Assembly: GCA_030674185.1 (NCBI GenBank)
Contig: JAPXFY010000022.1
Location: forward strand, 46,228,898 to 46,292,897
Source of the DNA: Monoplex corrugatus
Lineage: Eukaryota; Mollusca; Gastropoda; Littorinimorpha; Ranellidae
Length of the DNA: 64,000 nt
Direction of reading: 5' to 3'
Numbering within the stretch: the stretch's first letter is position 1; the number at the start of each line of letters is the position of its first letter. The position numbers were made by a program, and so were the translations under genes. Positions 22,601 to 33,469 of this stretch are shown here, one piece after another. The notes under the pieces were generated by a model. It ran no database searches. It saw nothing but the letters and a program-made list of their open reading frames with translations, and had not been told where the DNA came from.

Positions 22601-24006
22601 TCGGCGTCACCGGGAACAGTTTTGGCCGCTGCACATGATGTCCTCACAAGTTGCCTCCAGCACTCTCGATCTTGGCTAAGTCTGACCACCTCCTGGAGTT
22701 TCTTGCCACTGATGTTTGCGATGTTTCTAGCAAGTGATGCAGGTGGCCGTCCTCTGTTTCTCTTTCCTTCCACTTTACCTTGGAGGACAGTGGACATCAA
22801 GTCTGTTCTCTCATTACGGATTGCGTGTCCAACATATTTCAGTTTCCTCCGTTGTATGAGTACTAGGAGCTTGCGTGTAGTACCCAACTCAAATAGTATG
22901 CTTTCATTTGAGCGCCTATCCGTCCATTTGACCCTCAGCAGTCTTCGGTAAAACCACAGCTCTGCTGCTTCCACTCGTCTTTCATCCTCTTTCTTCACTA
23001 TCCATGCCTCGCAGCCGTATAACATCACTGGCCAGACAAGACATTTTAAGAGTTTTATCTTAAGGTCTGCTGTTATGCTGTGGTCTTTCCAAATATTGTT
23101 CAATTGAACCATACTGTTCTTGGCCATTCCAATTCTCATCTTTATGTCTTTTGAGCATGTTCCATCGTGTGTCTTGACTGAACCTAAATATTTAAAGTCC
23201 TTGACATTTTCTAGAGGGACTTGGTTTAGCATGATCTGGTCCTGTCTAGTGTTATATTTGCCTGCAACATGCATAACCTTTGTCTTCTTTGAATTTAAGT
23301 CCAGCCCAGCTGCCTTTCCAACCCGGTCTACCCTGTTCAGGATCCTCCTAGAGCCTGTAATGTTGTCTGCCAGTAATCCTGTGTCATCTGCGTAGCGTAA
23401 ATTTGACAGGTTTCTACCACCAATATTTACTCCCATGTCTTCTATGTCTGCCTCTCTCATGATATGTTTAGTGTATATGCTGAAGAGATGTGGAGACAGG
23501 ATGCAACCTTGCCTTACCCCTTTAGTGATGTTAAAAAATTTGCAGTTTTGATTATTCCATCTGATTGTTGCTTTTTGATCATTATATAATGAAGCTATGA
23601 GGGAAACCAGATGTCTTGGAAAACCCATTTTGATCATGAAGTGGAAAAGACTTTGGTGAATCACGCTATCAAACGCTTTGCTGTAGTCAATGAAAACGAT
23701 GAACATCTCTTGGTCTGTGTTTCTAATCTTTTCTATCAATATCTGGAGTACAAACAGCATATCTATTGTTCCCCTGTTTTTCCTATAGCCTGCTTGACAG
23801 TCGGATAGCTCTTCCTCTACTTTTGGCTTTAACCTGTTTAAAATTATTATCAGCAATATTTTACTGGCATGACTGATCAGTGCAATTGTTCTATAATTGT
23901 TGCAGTCTTTGACATTTCCACTCTTATGTAACATGACAAATTCTTGGAGCTTCCAGTCTGTAGGCCATTGACAAGTCTTCCATATCTTGCAGCATAAGTG
24001 ATGCAT
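22594..24006 (-). CDS. Reverse transcriptase of an RTE-like non-LTR retrotransposon
   Basis: A 470-codon open frame without stops. Motifs in order: palm start NYRTIALISHASKILL; catalytic FIDYSKAFDSV; GVRQGCILSPHLFSIY; catalytic LRYADDTGLLAD; then LNSKKTKVM, KYLGSVKTHDGTCSKDIKMR, MLYGCEAWIV, and a basic C-terminus VEGKRNRGRPPASLARNIAN. This layout is the endonuclease-RT type found in many invertebrates; I place it near RTE but clade is not settled. The endonuclease half is missing: the copy is cut at about 24010, 120 bases from the donor of sacsin exon F. The ATG is unlikely to be the original start. Confidence 0.9.
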   Translation of the reverse strand: MHHLCCKIWKTCQWPTDWKLQEFVMLHKSGNVKDCNNYRTIALISHASKILLIIILNRLKPKVEEELSDCQAGYRKNRGTIDMLFVLQILIEKIRNTDQEMFIVFIDYSKAFDSVIHQSLFHFMIKMGFPRHLVSLIASLYNDQKATIRWNNQNCKFFNITKGVRQGCILSPHLFSIYTKHIMREADIEDMGVNIGGRNLSNLRYADDTGLLADNITGSRRILNRVDRVGKAAGLDLNSKKTKVMHVAGKYNTRQDQIMLNQVPLENVKDFKYLGSVKTHDGTCSKDIKMRIGMAKNSMVQLNNIWKDHSITADLKIKLLKCLVWPVMLYGCEAWIVKKEDERRVEAAELWFYRRLLRVKWTDRRSNESILFELGTTRKLLVLIQRRKLKYVGHAIRNERTDLMSTVLQGKVEGKRNRGRPPASLARNIANISGKKLQEVVRLSQDRECWRQLVRTSCAAAKTVPGDADR

Positions 24007-24131
24007 AAGTGATGGGTACTTCCCTCATAACAAAGAAAAGTTGCTCTATACCACCTCACTCCCCTATGACCCATGGTTACAGAACACCCTTTATCATATT
24101 TTTTCCGTACAAACTCCAACTGAAAACTCAC

Positions 24132-24313
24132 TTTCCAGTCTTCAGCAGGTTGCCAGATTTACTGCCTGCCCCCACATCCTGGATGCCCTTCAAGTCTTGT
24201 GATGTGAAAGGAGCGTCATTGAAGACACAGAGCGCTGGGCCAAACACTTTTTTCCATCGTTCGTTCAGTAGTTTGTCTGAACTGTGGTAGCGGGTATCCA
24301 GCATAAAGCCAAC
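24132..24313 (-). CDS. SACS: Sacsin exon F: ATPase segment up to the glycine box
   Basis: A 182-base exon, phase 0 in and 2 out, acceptor atttcag at 24314 and donor GGAAA|gtgagt at 24131. It encodes [36 protein letters not shown] and [17 protein letters not shown]. GPALxVxNDxxFxxxDxxxIQxxG is one of the strongest sacsin signatures and corresponds to the ATP-lid and D-G box region. Joined to exon G it recreates TGKFGVGFN in phase. A (TG)n-rich tract starts about 15 bases upstream of the acceptor, taking the place of a normal polypyrimidine tract. An RTE-like retrotransposon lies about 120 bases downstream of the donor. Confidence 0.93.
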
Positions 24314-24326
24314 CTGAAATATAACA

Positions 24327-24329
<3 letters not shown>

Positions 24330-24368
<39 letters not shown>

Positions 24369-24444
24369 ACACGCATGCACGCACGCACACACACACGTAC
24401 GCACACATGCACGCACGCGCACACACACACACAGGCACGCACAG

Positions 24445-24475
<31 letters not shown>

Positions 24476-24550
24476 AATGTACACACACACATACATGCAC
24501 ACACATACACATGCACACCCATGCACACACACATATACACACATGTACAC
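24330..24550. repeat. (CA)n-rich microsatellite upstream of exon F
   Basis: Imperfect CA/CG/CATG repeats. On the gene strand it is a TG-rich run ending about 15 bases before the exon F acceptor. Confidence 0.93.
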
Positions 24551-24659
24551 AAGCAAGTTCAAATAACAAATTCATGAATGATCCTATGTTCTAGAGACAG
24601 GTAAAGCAGAAATTCTAGTGCACAGATTATTTTCATTAATAACACATTAGTAGATGGTA

Positions 24660-24790
24660 CCTGACCCTATTCAAAGATGGGAGTGCCAGGGGGGGAGCTA
24701 AAAAAACAGAAGGAGAAAAGAGATGGGCACCACTTTCATAAAGGTGGATCTGAGAAAAGCTGTGATCTCTGCCATCTCACTCTCCTATGT
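24660..24790. repeat. Short interspersed repeat (gtgaatgggtacctg family), copy
   Basis: Contains ctgaccctattcaaagatgg, agaaaagagatgggcac and ctgtgatctctgccatctca, parts of the dispersed family. Confidence 0.55.
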
Positions 24791-24824
24791 CCAAAGAGGA
24801 AACAGAAACGCACTACAGTCGAAG

Positions 24825-25265
24825 AACATCAGAACATTGGCAGCAAATACATGATATCTTGTCTGCTGAGCACTAGAGTCAAAAACCATCAGAACATTGG
24901 CAGCAAATACATGATATCTTGTCTGCTGAGCACTAGAGTCAAAAACCATCAGAACATTGGCAGCAAATACATGATATCTTGTCTGCTGAGCACTAGAGTC
25001 AAAAACCATCAGAACATTGGCAGCAAATACATATCTTGTCTGCTGAGCACTAGAGTCAAAAACCATCATAACATTGGCAGCAAATACATGATATCTTGTC
25101 TGCTGAGCACTAGAGTCAAAAACCATCAGAACATTGGCAGCAAATACATGATATCTTGTCCGCTGAGCACTAGAGTCAAAAACCATCAGAACATTGGCAG
25201 CAAATACATATCTTGTCTGCTGAGCACTAGAGTCAAAGAACATCAGAACATTGGCAGCAAATACA
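24825..25265. repeat. 60-bp minisatellite, about 8 copies
   Basis: Units with catcagaacattggcagcaa and cttgtctgctgagcactaga. Some lack a 4-base atga, which shifts phase. A partial unit recurs at 25322-25350. Confidence 0.95.
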
Positions 25266-26459
25266 TGAGACATCTTGTCTTGCTGGATTGCCAGTGAATA
25301 CATGCATGGGGCAGATTGTCAGAATGCTGAGCACTAGAGTCAAAGAACATCAGATACAAGGCCCTCACTATCAACAGTGGGAGAACACCGCAGTACCAAT
25401 TTTTCTGGGGAAAACATTTTCAATTATGTAATTTTTGAAGACACTAGCTCAAGTAGCATAATTAGACAAGCTTTGATGATCAGACGGGTTGGGCACCATT
25501 CAACATAGAGGCTGGATTTGTGTTTCCTGCCATCTAAACTCAAGTTCTCACATTACACGACTATCACTCAACCCCCCAAAAAACAAACAAACAAAGAAAT
25601 AAAACAAGGAAAAAAATAAATGAAGAGAAAAGCATGTTAAGAAACAAACAGAAAGAGAAAATATCTTAACAAACAGGAAAAGAAACAAAACAGGAGATAA
25701 TTGAGTATCAGGTCATGAAAAGTGTTTGATACTTCTCTTTCAGTGTTAAACACAATCAACATATTTCAGATATTAAGCCATGTTGTTCTAATGGGGGAAA
25801 GATGATTGATATGTATATAACCTCAAAATAAGTCGTCTTTTTAAAAAAAAATTTTAACAAGATATGGATGTCCTTGTTACTAATCCTAACAAAGTGTAAA
25901 GAGGAAATGCTGCTAGCACTGCCCTGAAAGGCAAATTTTCAGGGTATGGATTCTTCCTTTTAAAAGTCTGTCTGTCTGTATATATTCTGTTGTTATACGA
26001 CATGTTCATTTTTTTCATGGGTTTGTTTATGATGCAATATGACAGGTCTTTATGGCATTAGATGTATGTACATTATGCAACAAGTTTGAACTGTCTGACA
26101 GTGGATTATGTGGACTGGAAAAGGAGTCTGCAAAATATTTATCTCATGAAAAGAAAAAACTTTTTTTTTGGTGTTTGTCACAAGTGACAAACATGAAGTG
26201 TGTTATAATTACACAATCAGTAACAGCAGTATTTGTGAAGACTGCTTGTTTTGATACAAACAACTATTGATGCTTTGCTCTCTGCTAAGTTCTAAAAACT
26301 TCTAAAACCTTAACGACAATCATATGGATAAGTGTGTAAGACTTATTTAATTGCCAAGACTTAACTGATTTTAAGAAAAGGTGAGACGTTCTTGCACTAC
26401 TGAAGGAAAAAATATTCTACTGATATGTTGCAAGACACCCATCTGATCACAAAATGGAA

Positions 26460-27000
26460 GACTACATACAAGCTGAATGAGGATATAAGATTTATTTTGC
26501 TTCACATAATCCAAGCTGGAGAGGCATAGCAATTCTCTTCAATGATAAGTTTGAATTCTAGGTTAAAAAATACATAAGGGTGATGATGGGAACTACATCT
26601 CCGTATCATTTAGAAAGGCCGGTGAAGACTTGTTGATCATTAACTTATGGGCTTAATCGTGACAATCCTGATTTTTATGCTACATTAAAGAAATGATAGT
26701 TCAAGTTGGTTGTGTAAAGCTGATTATTGATGGTGATGGAATTTGGTGAACACTTTGGATTATGATAATTATAAACATTATGATTATGTTAACGCACAAG
26801 TGCAAATTCATGCAATAATGGAACACTTAAATTTACTTGATACTTGGAGAGAAGATAATCCAGAATTAAAAATGGTGGACAAATAGCCCTGTACAGCCAA
26901 GTAGACTAGATTTCTTTCTGGTTTTAGAAATACTGTCATCATATGTAAGTGATGAAGATATCAAAGCTGGCTATAAAACTGATCACCATGTGCTACAAAA
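26460..27000 (+). mobile_element. L1/Tx1-like LINE endonuclease fragment (left part)
   Basis: With small frame corrections it reads YFASHNPSWRGIAILFND, LLIINLY, IIDGD.N.V, LLDTWRED and SRLDFFLV...GYKTDHH, the order of an APE-type endonuclease (ILFN, DxN, SDH/TDH). Several stops and frameshifts. Interrupted at about 27000 and resumed at about 27505. Confidence 0.75.
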
Positions 27001-27500
27001 GACTCAATAACGCAGCCCCGATTACCTGTCAAGCCTACTTGAGATCTATCTTCTCTCACGTACCCTCCGCTCTGCCTCCAATCCTCTGACTTTTCGCTTT
27101 CCACGCACTAAGCTCAATACCTACGGTCCACGAGCCTTCTCTGTTTCTGGTCCACTCTCCTGGAACAAACTTCCTCTCTCAGTCCGTCAGCAACCTACTT
27201 TTGTCTCCTTCAAGTCCACTCTCAAAACTCACCTTTTCTCCTCTGCATGAAATCCTGACCTCATTCATCCCCCTCTGTAGCCTGTCTCCACTCGGAGAGG
27301 AATCACATTGTAATATATATTTGTATATAATATGCTCTCTATAATTTTCCATTGCTTTTATTCTTTTTCACCATTTATAGCCATGTGTGAGTGTGTTGTG
27401 CGTGTGTGTGCGCGCGTGCGTATGTGTATGTTCAGCGCTTAGATTTGATTTCTATCAAGATTCTGCGCTATATAAATATTGTAATTATCACTCTATTATC
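27000..27500 (+). mobile_element. CR1/L2-like LINE 3' end, nested
   Basis: Reads TYGPRAFSVSGPLSWNKLPL then FKSTLKTHLFSSA and stop, the C-terminal end of CR1/L2-type RTs, followed by a short 3' UTR ending in gcgctatataaatatt. It lies inside the endonuclease fragment, whose sequence continues afterwards. Exact target duplication not resolved. Confidence 0.78.
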
Positions 27501-27504
27501 ATAT

Positions 27505-27650
27505 CATTACATGTACTTTAATACAACAATTTAGGAGAGAGACAAAACAACACAGTTTTTTGGTAATTTAATAATTCTCTGGTGAGAGATAATGTTTTTG
27601 TAAATGAGATAAATAATGCAACAGTTTCTTCTTATTTTTGCAAAACTCTT
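27505..27650 (+). mobile_element. L1/Tx1-like LINE (right part, after the insertion)
   Basis: Continues the interrupted element: FNNSLVRDNVFVNEINNA, preceded by a broken RRERQNNTVFW, matches the RGxGFWKxNNSLLxDxxFVxxI region that follows the endonuclease. Confidence 0.65.
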
Positions 27651-28192
27651 CTTATATAAGTGTCAACTAGAGAAAATACTACCTATTTATTGTGTATTCT
27701 TACAGCAGCTTAAACAGAGGTTCACGATAGAAAGACACATAGCATAAGTGAATATGTGCTATACAACATTTGTATCGAAGTAGTCTTATCATTTACCTCT
27801 GATGTATGACACAAACAATTGTCTCAACTTAATGTTTAGCAGAATGTCTTAATGTTCAGCAGAATGGCTAATGAGTCAATTAATGAAGATAATTGATGCT
27901 TGATGCGCGCCATTTATTGACGTAACCATATACATGGTTTTAGCGCCAAGGGGTATAACTCATCCCTCTCATGCTGGCAACAAATGTAAACAAAGGGAAA
28001 TAAATAAAGGAAACAGAAAAATGGAAAATTCAAATAAAGAGCAGAAAAGTAATATTTACAATATCAAAACAACAGTTTTACAGTAGAAGTGGGCATGCGT
28101 GACCATCCAACTATGCCTAATATTGACCTTCACTATTTTGGTTAAGGAAAAAGCTATTAGTCTTAACAAAAAAAAACTTTTTCATATTGAAA

Positions 28193-28942
28193 TTAAAGCA
28201 GCAATGTTCTTCTTCGTATCTCATGTGCTTCCGCGATGTATTTAGAAATTGACTGTAAATTCTCTGTTTTTTCACATGCTAATATTAGTAATAATGACCT
28301 TAGATCATGTCTTAACGCTGCTGGGGAGGAAAATATATTACTTCTACTTCTTACAGTACTATAAGCTTCACATTCAAAAATAAAATGATTTTCGTCTTCC
28401 TTATTTTGGTGGCATAATCTACAAAGTGAACCATCCTCACTGCTCCGCTGAAACCATCTTTGACTCTCATCAAGACCAAGTGTTCTTGTTCTAAAACTTG
28501 AAAGTAGGCTCCGGTGCCATCTATTTGTAACAACTGAAAGATATTTTTCTGCCTGGAAAATATTTTTAAAGGAGAAATACCATGCACATTTTGCATCTTC
28601 TACCTGAGAATGCCAATTTTGTTTATAAGAGCTAATTAAACGGTCTTTGAGTTCAGATAAAACTACAATTTCACTGCCTACACCCTGACTAATCCAAACT
28701 ATTCCAAACCCATTATTTATCAAAATGTTCTTTAAATTGTTTATCCAATTATGTTTTCCTCTTTCGTGTTCATGTAGCATCATATCATAAGCCTGTCTAC
28801 ATAATCTTGTTGGTAGTTTCAAAATTCTTAGCCAGTACTTTACACACTTAACGTTTGTATGAATGTTACAACATAAAAGTAGATTGTGATGGAGAGTAGA
28901 GGACATGCCTCTTTCTATAAATGACAAACATCCTCTGTTCAA
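28193..28942 (-). pseudogene. C-terminal region of a non-LTR retrotransposon
   Basis: A 249-codon frame with no stops, ending in a zinc-knuckle-like CRLCHQNKEDENHFIFEC, the C..C...H...C form typical of LINE C-termini, preceded by WISQGVGSEIVVLSELKDRL. No RT core is next to it, so it is 5' truncated. The clade is not certain. Confidence 0.7.
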
Positions 28943-29041
28943 AGATTTTTTTCCATGGACATCATCAGAAAAAAAAACAGCACGCAGTTATTATTGACAT
29001 ATGAAGCTGTTGGATTTCAATTGTGTTCATTCAATTATTTG

Positions 29042-29129
<88 letters not shown>

Positions 29130-29130
29130 T
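29042..29130. repeat. (GT)n microsatellite
   Basis: About 44 uninterrupted GT units; the purest microsatellite in the window. Confidence 0.98.
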
Positions 29131-29239
29131 TTTTTTCATTATTGTTTCATATCTTTATTCATGCTCAAACTAAATCTTGGACTCTTAAAGACAGATGGAG
29201 TGATACATAAAAAGTTTAACGTATATGTTCAAAACAAAT

Positions 29240-31285
29240 TCAGTGCTCTGGAAGACATTGGTGACATGACGAACGATGGACAAAGTTGAGAAATTTGATA
29301 AATGAAGCTTGTGAAGAATTCCCTAGAGTAGATAGAAAAGCAAAAAAGGACTGGATGACAAAAGAAATTCTGGGCTTGATGGAGGAATGAAGGAAGGCAA
29401 AGAGAAAGGAGGAGATATACAGGAAGATAAACAAAGAAATCAGGAATAGGTGCAATGAAGCTAAGGAAGATTTGCTGAAAACAAAATGCAAAGAGATAGA
29501 AGACCAACACAAAACGGATCCTCAGGGTATGTACAGAAGAATTGAAGAAATTGTCCACAGGAAAAATACATCCACATCAACTGGTTGCTTAAAATCAAAA
29601 GATGGTACGCTTATCATGGAAAAAAGCAAAATATTAGATAGATAGGGAGAGTACATTAAAGACCTTAAAGAGATGATTGAAACCCTGGAGGAATTTAGTA
29701 TTGAAAAAATAACAGTCCTCCTAAATGGGATTTATGACACTGCAATAATCCCCCCAAAAATTTCAAAATCAATTTTCATTGCACTTCCAAAGAAAACAGG
29801 GGCTATAGAATGCGAACTCAATCGCACGATCAGCTTGATGAGTCATGTAACAAAAATCCTCTTAAGAATAATCATGTTGAGGACAAGAAATAGAATCAAA
29901 AGAGAAATAGCAGATGAACAGTGTGGATTTGTAGAAGGGAAAGGAACTATTAATTTAATGAGATCCAAAAAAGTGCGACTGCCCACGTCCAAGCAAACAG
30001 GAACCAGAAGAACAAATAAACCAAAAAGAATGCGTATTCAATACAAGAAGACAGGCAAGCACAAATTTTCGGCCAACCAGCCTTTGTCAAGCGCAAATGC
30101 ACGATCGTAGTCCCTTTTTATCCACTGGACGAGGTGGCAGGGAAGTTTTAGTCCTTTTCTTATTATCCGTTGTTTGGTGTCTGTTTGTGATCGTGCATTC
30201 GCGCTTAACAAAGGCCGGTTGGCCAAAAATTTGCGCTTGTCTTGTCTTGTATTGAATACGTGTTCTTTTTGGTTTATATTCTTCTGGTTTCTATTAATTT
30301 AATGGCATATACATCCTAAGAACTATCATAGAGAGGTCAATCGAGATGAATAAGGATTTATATTTATGCTTTGTTGGTTATACCACTGGCTTTCATCAGC
30401 TAAGACTTGAAGAATTGATCAACCAACTAGAAAGACTCAATATTGTTGTAAAAGATCTACGAATAATCAGAAATATGTATTGGGAACAAACAGCTGCAAT
30501 GAAAATAGAAAACGATATAAGCTCTTTCCAAAATATCACAAGAGGAGCCAGACAAGGTTGTGTTTTGTCACCAGATCTGTTTTCACTATATAGTGAAAAC
30601 ATCATGAGAAACCTAGAAGACCCTGGATTAAAGGTTAAAGGGAAAATGATAAACAACATTCGATATACAGATGACACCGTGCTAATTGCAGAAAATGAAA
30701 GGGACCTACAAAACCTTGTGAATGTACTAGAAATAGAAAGTAAAGGTAAGGGTTGGAACTAAACAGCAAGAAGACTGAAGTCATGGTGATCAGTAAATAA
30801 CATGAAATCCCCTCATGCAAAATAACAGCAAATGGCACAACCTTGAGACAGGTTCTTGAATGTTATATAGAACCGATAATGTTACACAGTTGTGAGGCGT
30901 GGACAGTCAACATGCAAAGCCAGAACAAGATTGAGGCAACTGAGATGTGGTTTCTAAGAAAAATGTTGACAGTTCCATGGACAGCAAAGAAAACAATCGA
31001 GGCAGACACAAGAAGATCATTCATAAGGAAGATTAGGAAAAGACAGGTAACATTTACAGGACATTTTACGAGGAAAGGGGAATTACAGCACCTGGTCACA
31101 TTAAAAAAGCTGGAGGGAAAGAGAGCACAAGGTAGAGCCAGGGAAAAAAATATTGAATGGACTTGCAGAGTGGCTGAAGACAGAGAGGGTGGAAGAGGTG
31201 CTTGTGGCATCAACGGACAGAAACAGATGAAGGGCCATGATCGCCAACACCATGTGGCAAGGCACTCGATGATGATGATGTTCAT
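29240..31285 (+). mobile_element. RTE-like non-LTR retrotransposon with a nested fold-back
   Basis: Plus strand, from just after the endonuclease to the 3' end (gatgatgatg tail at about 31268-31281). RT blocks: CGFVEGKGTINLM, [insertion 29961-30290], then TTGFHQLRLEELI, GARQGCVLSPDLFSLYS, IRYTDDTVLIAENE, MLHSCEAWTV and FTGHFTRKGELQHLV. Frames are broken between blocks. Note YTDD in place of YADD. Other copies at 32788, 56035, 60195 and 62068. Confidence 0.85.
29961..30290. mobile_element. Penelope-derived fold-back (330 bp) with 14-bp target duplication
   Basis: Perfect duplication ctattaatttaatg at 29947-29960 and 30291-30304. Two ~105-base arms, one inverted, flank a spacer containing ccactggacgaggtggcagg. 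The arm sequence gcgcttaacaaaggcc...ggccaaaaatttgcgc is that of the Penelope-like element at 52395-52625. It splits the RT reading frame. Confidence 0.88.
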
Positions 31286-31379
31286 TCGTGCAATTTTTTT
31301 CTTAAAATGCGAATTTATCTATATCTCTTCACCTGCTACGTAGACTATGGATGTACATGTGTATATATGTGTTAATAAT

Positions 31380-31466
31380 TATTATTATTATATATTTTTA
31401 TATATATTTTATATAGATTATATATGGTGTGTTATGTATGTGTATATATATATATAGATAGATATA

Positions 31467-31498
<32 letters not shown>

Positions 31499-31581
31499 TT
31501 TGTGTGTTATATATATACATGTATATGTATATGTAGATATATGTGTCTATGCATGTGTATATGTATGTGTGTGCAAGTGTG

Positions 31582-31612
<31 letters not shown>

Positions 31613-31756
31613 GTGTGTGTTGTGTGTGTGTATACATACATGTAGATATACATATATATACACAAACACATATGTATATATGTGCGTGTGTGTGTTGTGT
31701 ATGTATGTGTACATATATGCGTGTATGTGGATAAGTGAATGTAATGTATTATTATG

Positions 31757-31834
<78 letters not shown>

Positions 31835-31865
31835 ACATGTATATGTGTGTGTGTGTACATATATA
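31380..31865. repeat. TA-, TATG- and GT-rich microsatellite complex
   Basis: Begins with TA/ATT runs, passes through gtata/catg mosaics and ends in about 35 GT units (31758-31830). All reading frames here are low-complexity artefacts. Confidence 0.95.
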
Positions 31866-32121
31866 TACATTGCAATGAATGCTTGTTTTTTCTATATTTT
31901 GTTAAATCTGTTGATTATACATTGTGTACATTTCAAGATGTTTGTAAATGCTATATATTTGAAAATGAATGAAAATAAGTTTATAAGAAAAATAACGCAA
32001 CAAAAACAGGTTGTTGAAGAGTAAAGTGCACAGTCTTTCCATAAATTAGGTGAAACTTACGTAACATACTGAAGTCATAAATCCAGTTTACTATTTCACA
32101 CCAGCACTTTTTGATGTTCTT

Positions 32122-32286
32122 TTAGCCCTTTGACTCCCGCACCCTATTCACCAACTGCAAAAACTTTACCCCTTTGACTCCCTGCAGGAAGCTGGTGGAT
32201 AAAGTGAGGGAGTCAAAGGGTTAAGTTTTTGCAGTTGGTTGAAAATAAAGGATGCTGGTGGGCAGGATGCGGAGTCAAAGGGTTAA
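32122..32286. mobile_element. TTAA-type MITE, copy 2
   Basis: Begins ttagccctttgactcccgca and ends in the inverse of ttaaccctttgactccgcat. Inner repeats ccaactgcaaaaactt and its inverse allow a second fold. Left TTAA has mutated to TTAG. Confidence 0.75.
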
Positions 32287-32787
32287 TGAAAATGAAATCA
32301 AAAACAATGTTGTCTACAACAATGATAAAACATAAAAATGAAGAAAATGAGAAAACACTTAACACCGGTAATCAGAATTAGAAGCAAAGAAAGTCACTGA
32401 CTGATGGATGAATAAAAAAAAGAATACTAGAAAATACTAAAAGGAAGTAATTTTATTGAGAGAGAGCGAAAAAACAGAAGGTGTCTTAAACATATGGAAG
32501 GCAAGACGGGTGAGTGATTGAGAAAGGATTACTTAGTATTTTTCTGGCCTTGAAAAAATCTAAATGTTTCACCATATCATTAAACTCATTCTTTGCAATG
32601 GTACTGAAATTCAAGACATAGATGAAATTGTCAAAGCTTTTAAAATTTCTATGAGAACTTGTACAGAAAAATAACACAAGAAGATGCTGAGACAGAAGAA
32701 TTACTTGCTGATGTCCCAACTTTAACAGACCAGGAGAAAAACTCAACAGAAGGAAAGATTACTTTGGATGAAGCTACTTATGCTCTT

Positions 32788-33378
32788 CATCATCATCAGG
32801 TGCCTTGCCACATGGCGTTGGCAATCATGGCCTTCCATCTGTTTCTATCTCTTGTTGCCTCAAGCATCTCTTCCACCCTCTTTGTCTTCAGCCACTCTGC
32901 AAGACCGTCCAATATCTTCTCCCTGGGTCTACCTGGTGCTCTCTTTCACTCCAGCTTTCCTAATGTGACCAGGTGTTCCAATTCCCCTTTCCTCATAAAA
33001 TGGCCTGTAAATGTTGCCTGTCTTTTCCCAATCTTCCTTATGAATGATCTTCTTGTGTCTGCCTCCATCAAGACTGTCTCGTTTGTTTTCTTTGCTGTCC
33101 ATGGAACTGTCAACATTCTTCTTGGAAACCACATCTTGGCTGCCTCAATCTTGTTCTGGCTTTGCTTGTTGACTGTCTACGCCTCACAACCGTATAAAAG
33201 TATTGGTTCTATATACAATTCAGGAACTCTTCCTGTTGTAAACTGATAGGTATTTGTTGGTAAGAATGCTTTTCATCTTCTTGAATGCTTTTTGGCTTGA
33301 TCGATTCTGTTGGCTATTTCTGATGTGCATCTGCCATCTGGTGAAATGATCATTCCTAGATATTTAAAACTTATCAAC
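32788..33378 (-). mobile_element. RTE-like 3' fragment with 14-bp target duplication
   Basis: Flanked by ctacttatgctctt at 32774-32787 and 33379-33392, perfect. On the minus strand it ends in a catcatcat (ATG) tail and encodes VPWTAKKTNETVLMEADTRR and FTGHFMRKGELEHLV in broken frames. 591 bp, 5' truncated. Cuts the L1/Tx1-like frame between DEATYAL and LRNMK. Confidence 0.9.
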
Positions 33379-33469
33379 CTACTTATGCTCTTAGAAATAT
33401 GAAAAACAACAGAAGTCCTGTTACAGACGGCTTCATATCCGAGTTCTTCACACTCTTTTGGTCACAGTT

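Larger units (their letters stand above)
20543..24131 (-). other. Intron F-G
   Basis: About 3.6 kb. Two minisatellites (20565-20860, 20975-21280), a palindromic element (21283-21569), a short repeat (22505-22600) and an RTE-like LINE (about 22590-24010). In 21570-22500 only AT-rich intron sequence is seen; 21600-21630 repeats atcagatcttatgttcacagctc from the adjacent minisatellite. Confidence 0.85.

Noticed and set aside
26052..26270. Small plus-strand ORF (72 codons)
   Set aside because: No family resemblance, no supporting context; probably chance.
32659..33246. 195-codon plus-strand ORF with hydrophobic segments
   Set aside because: Its second part is the antisense of the RTE-like fragment and its first part is L1/Tx1-like; the fusion spans the insertion border.
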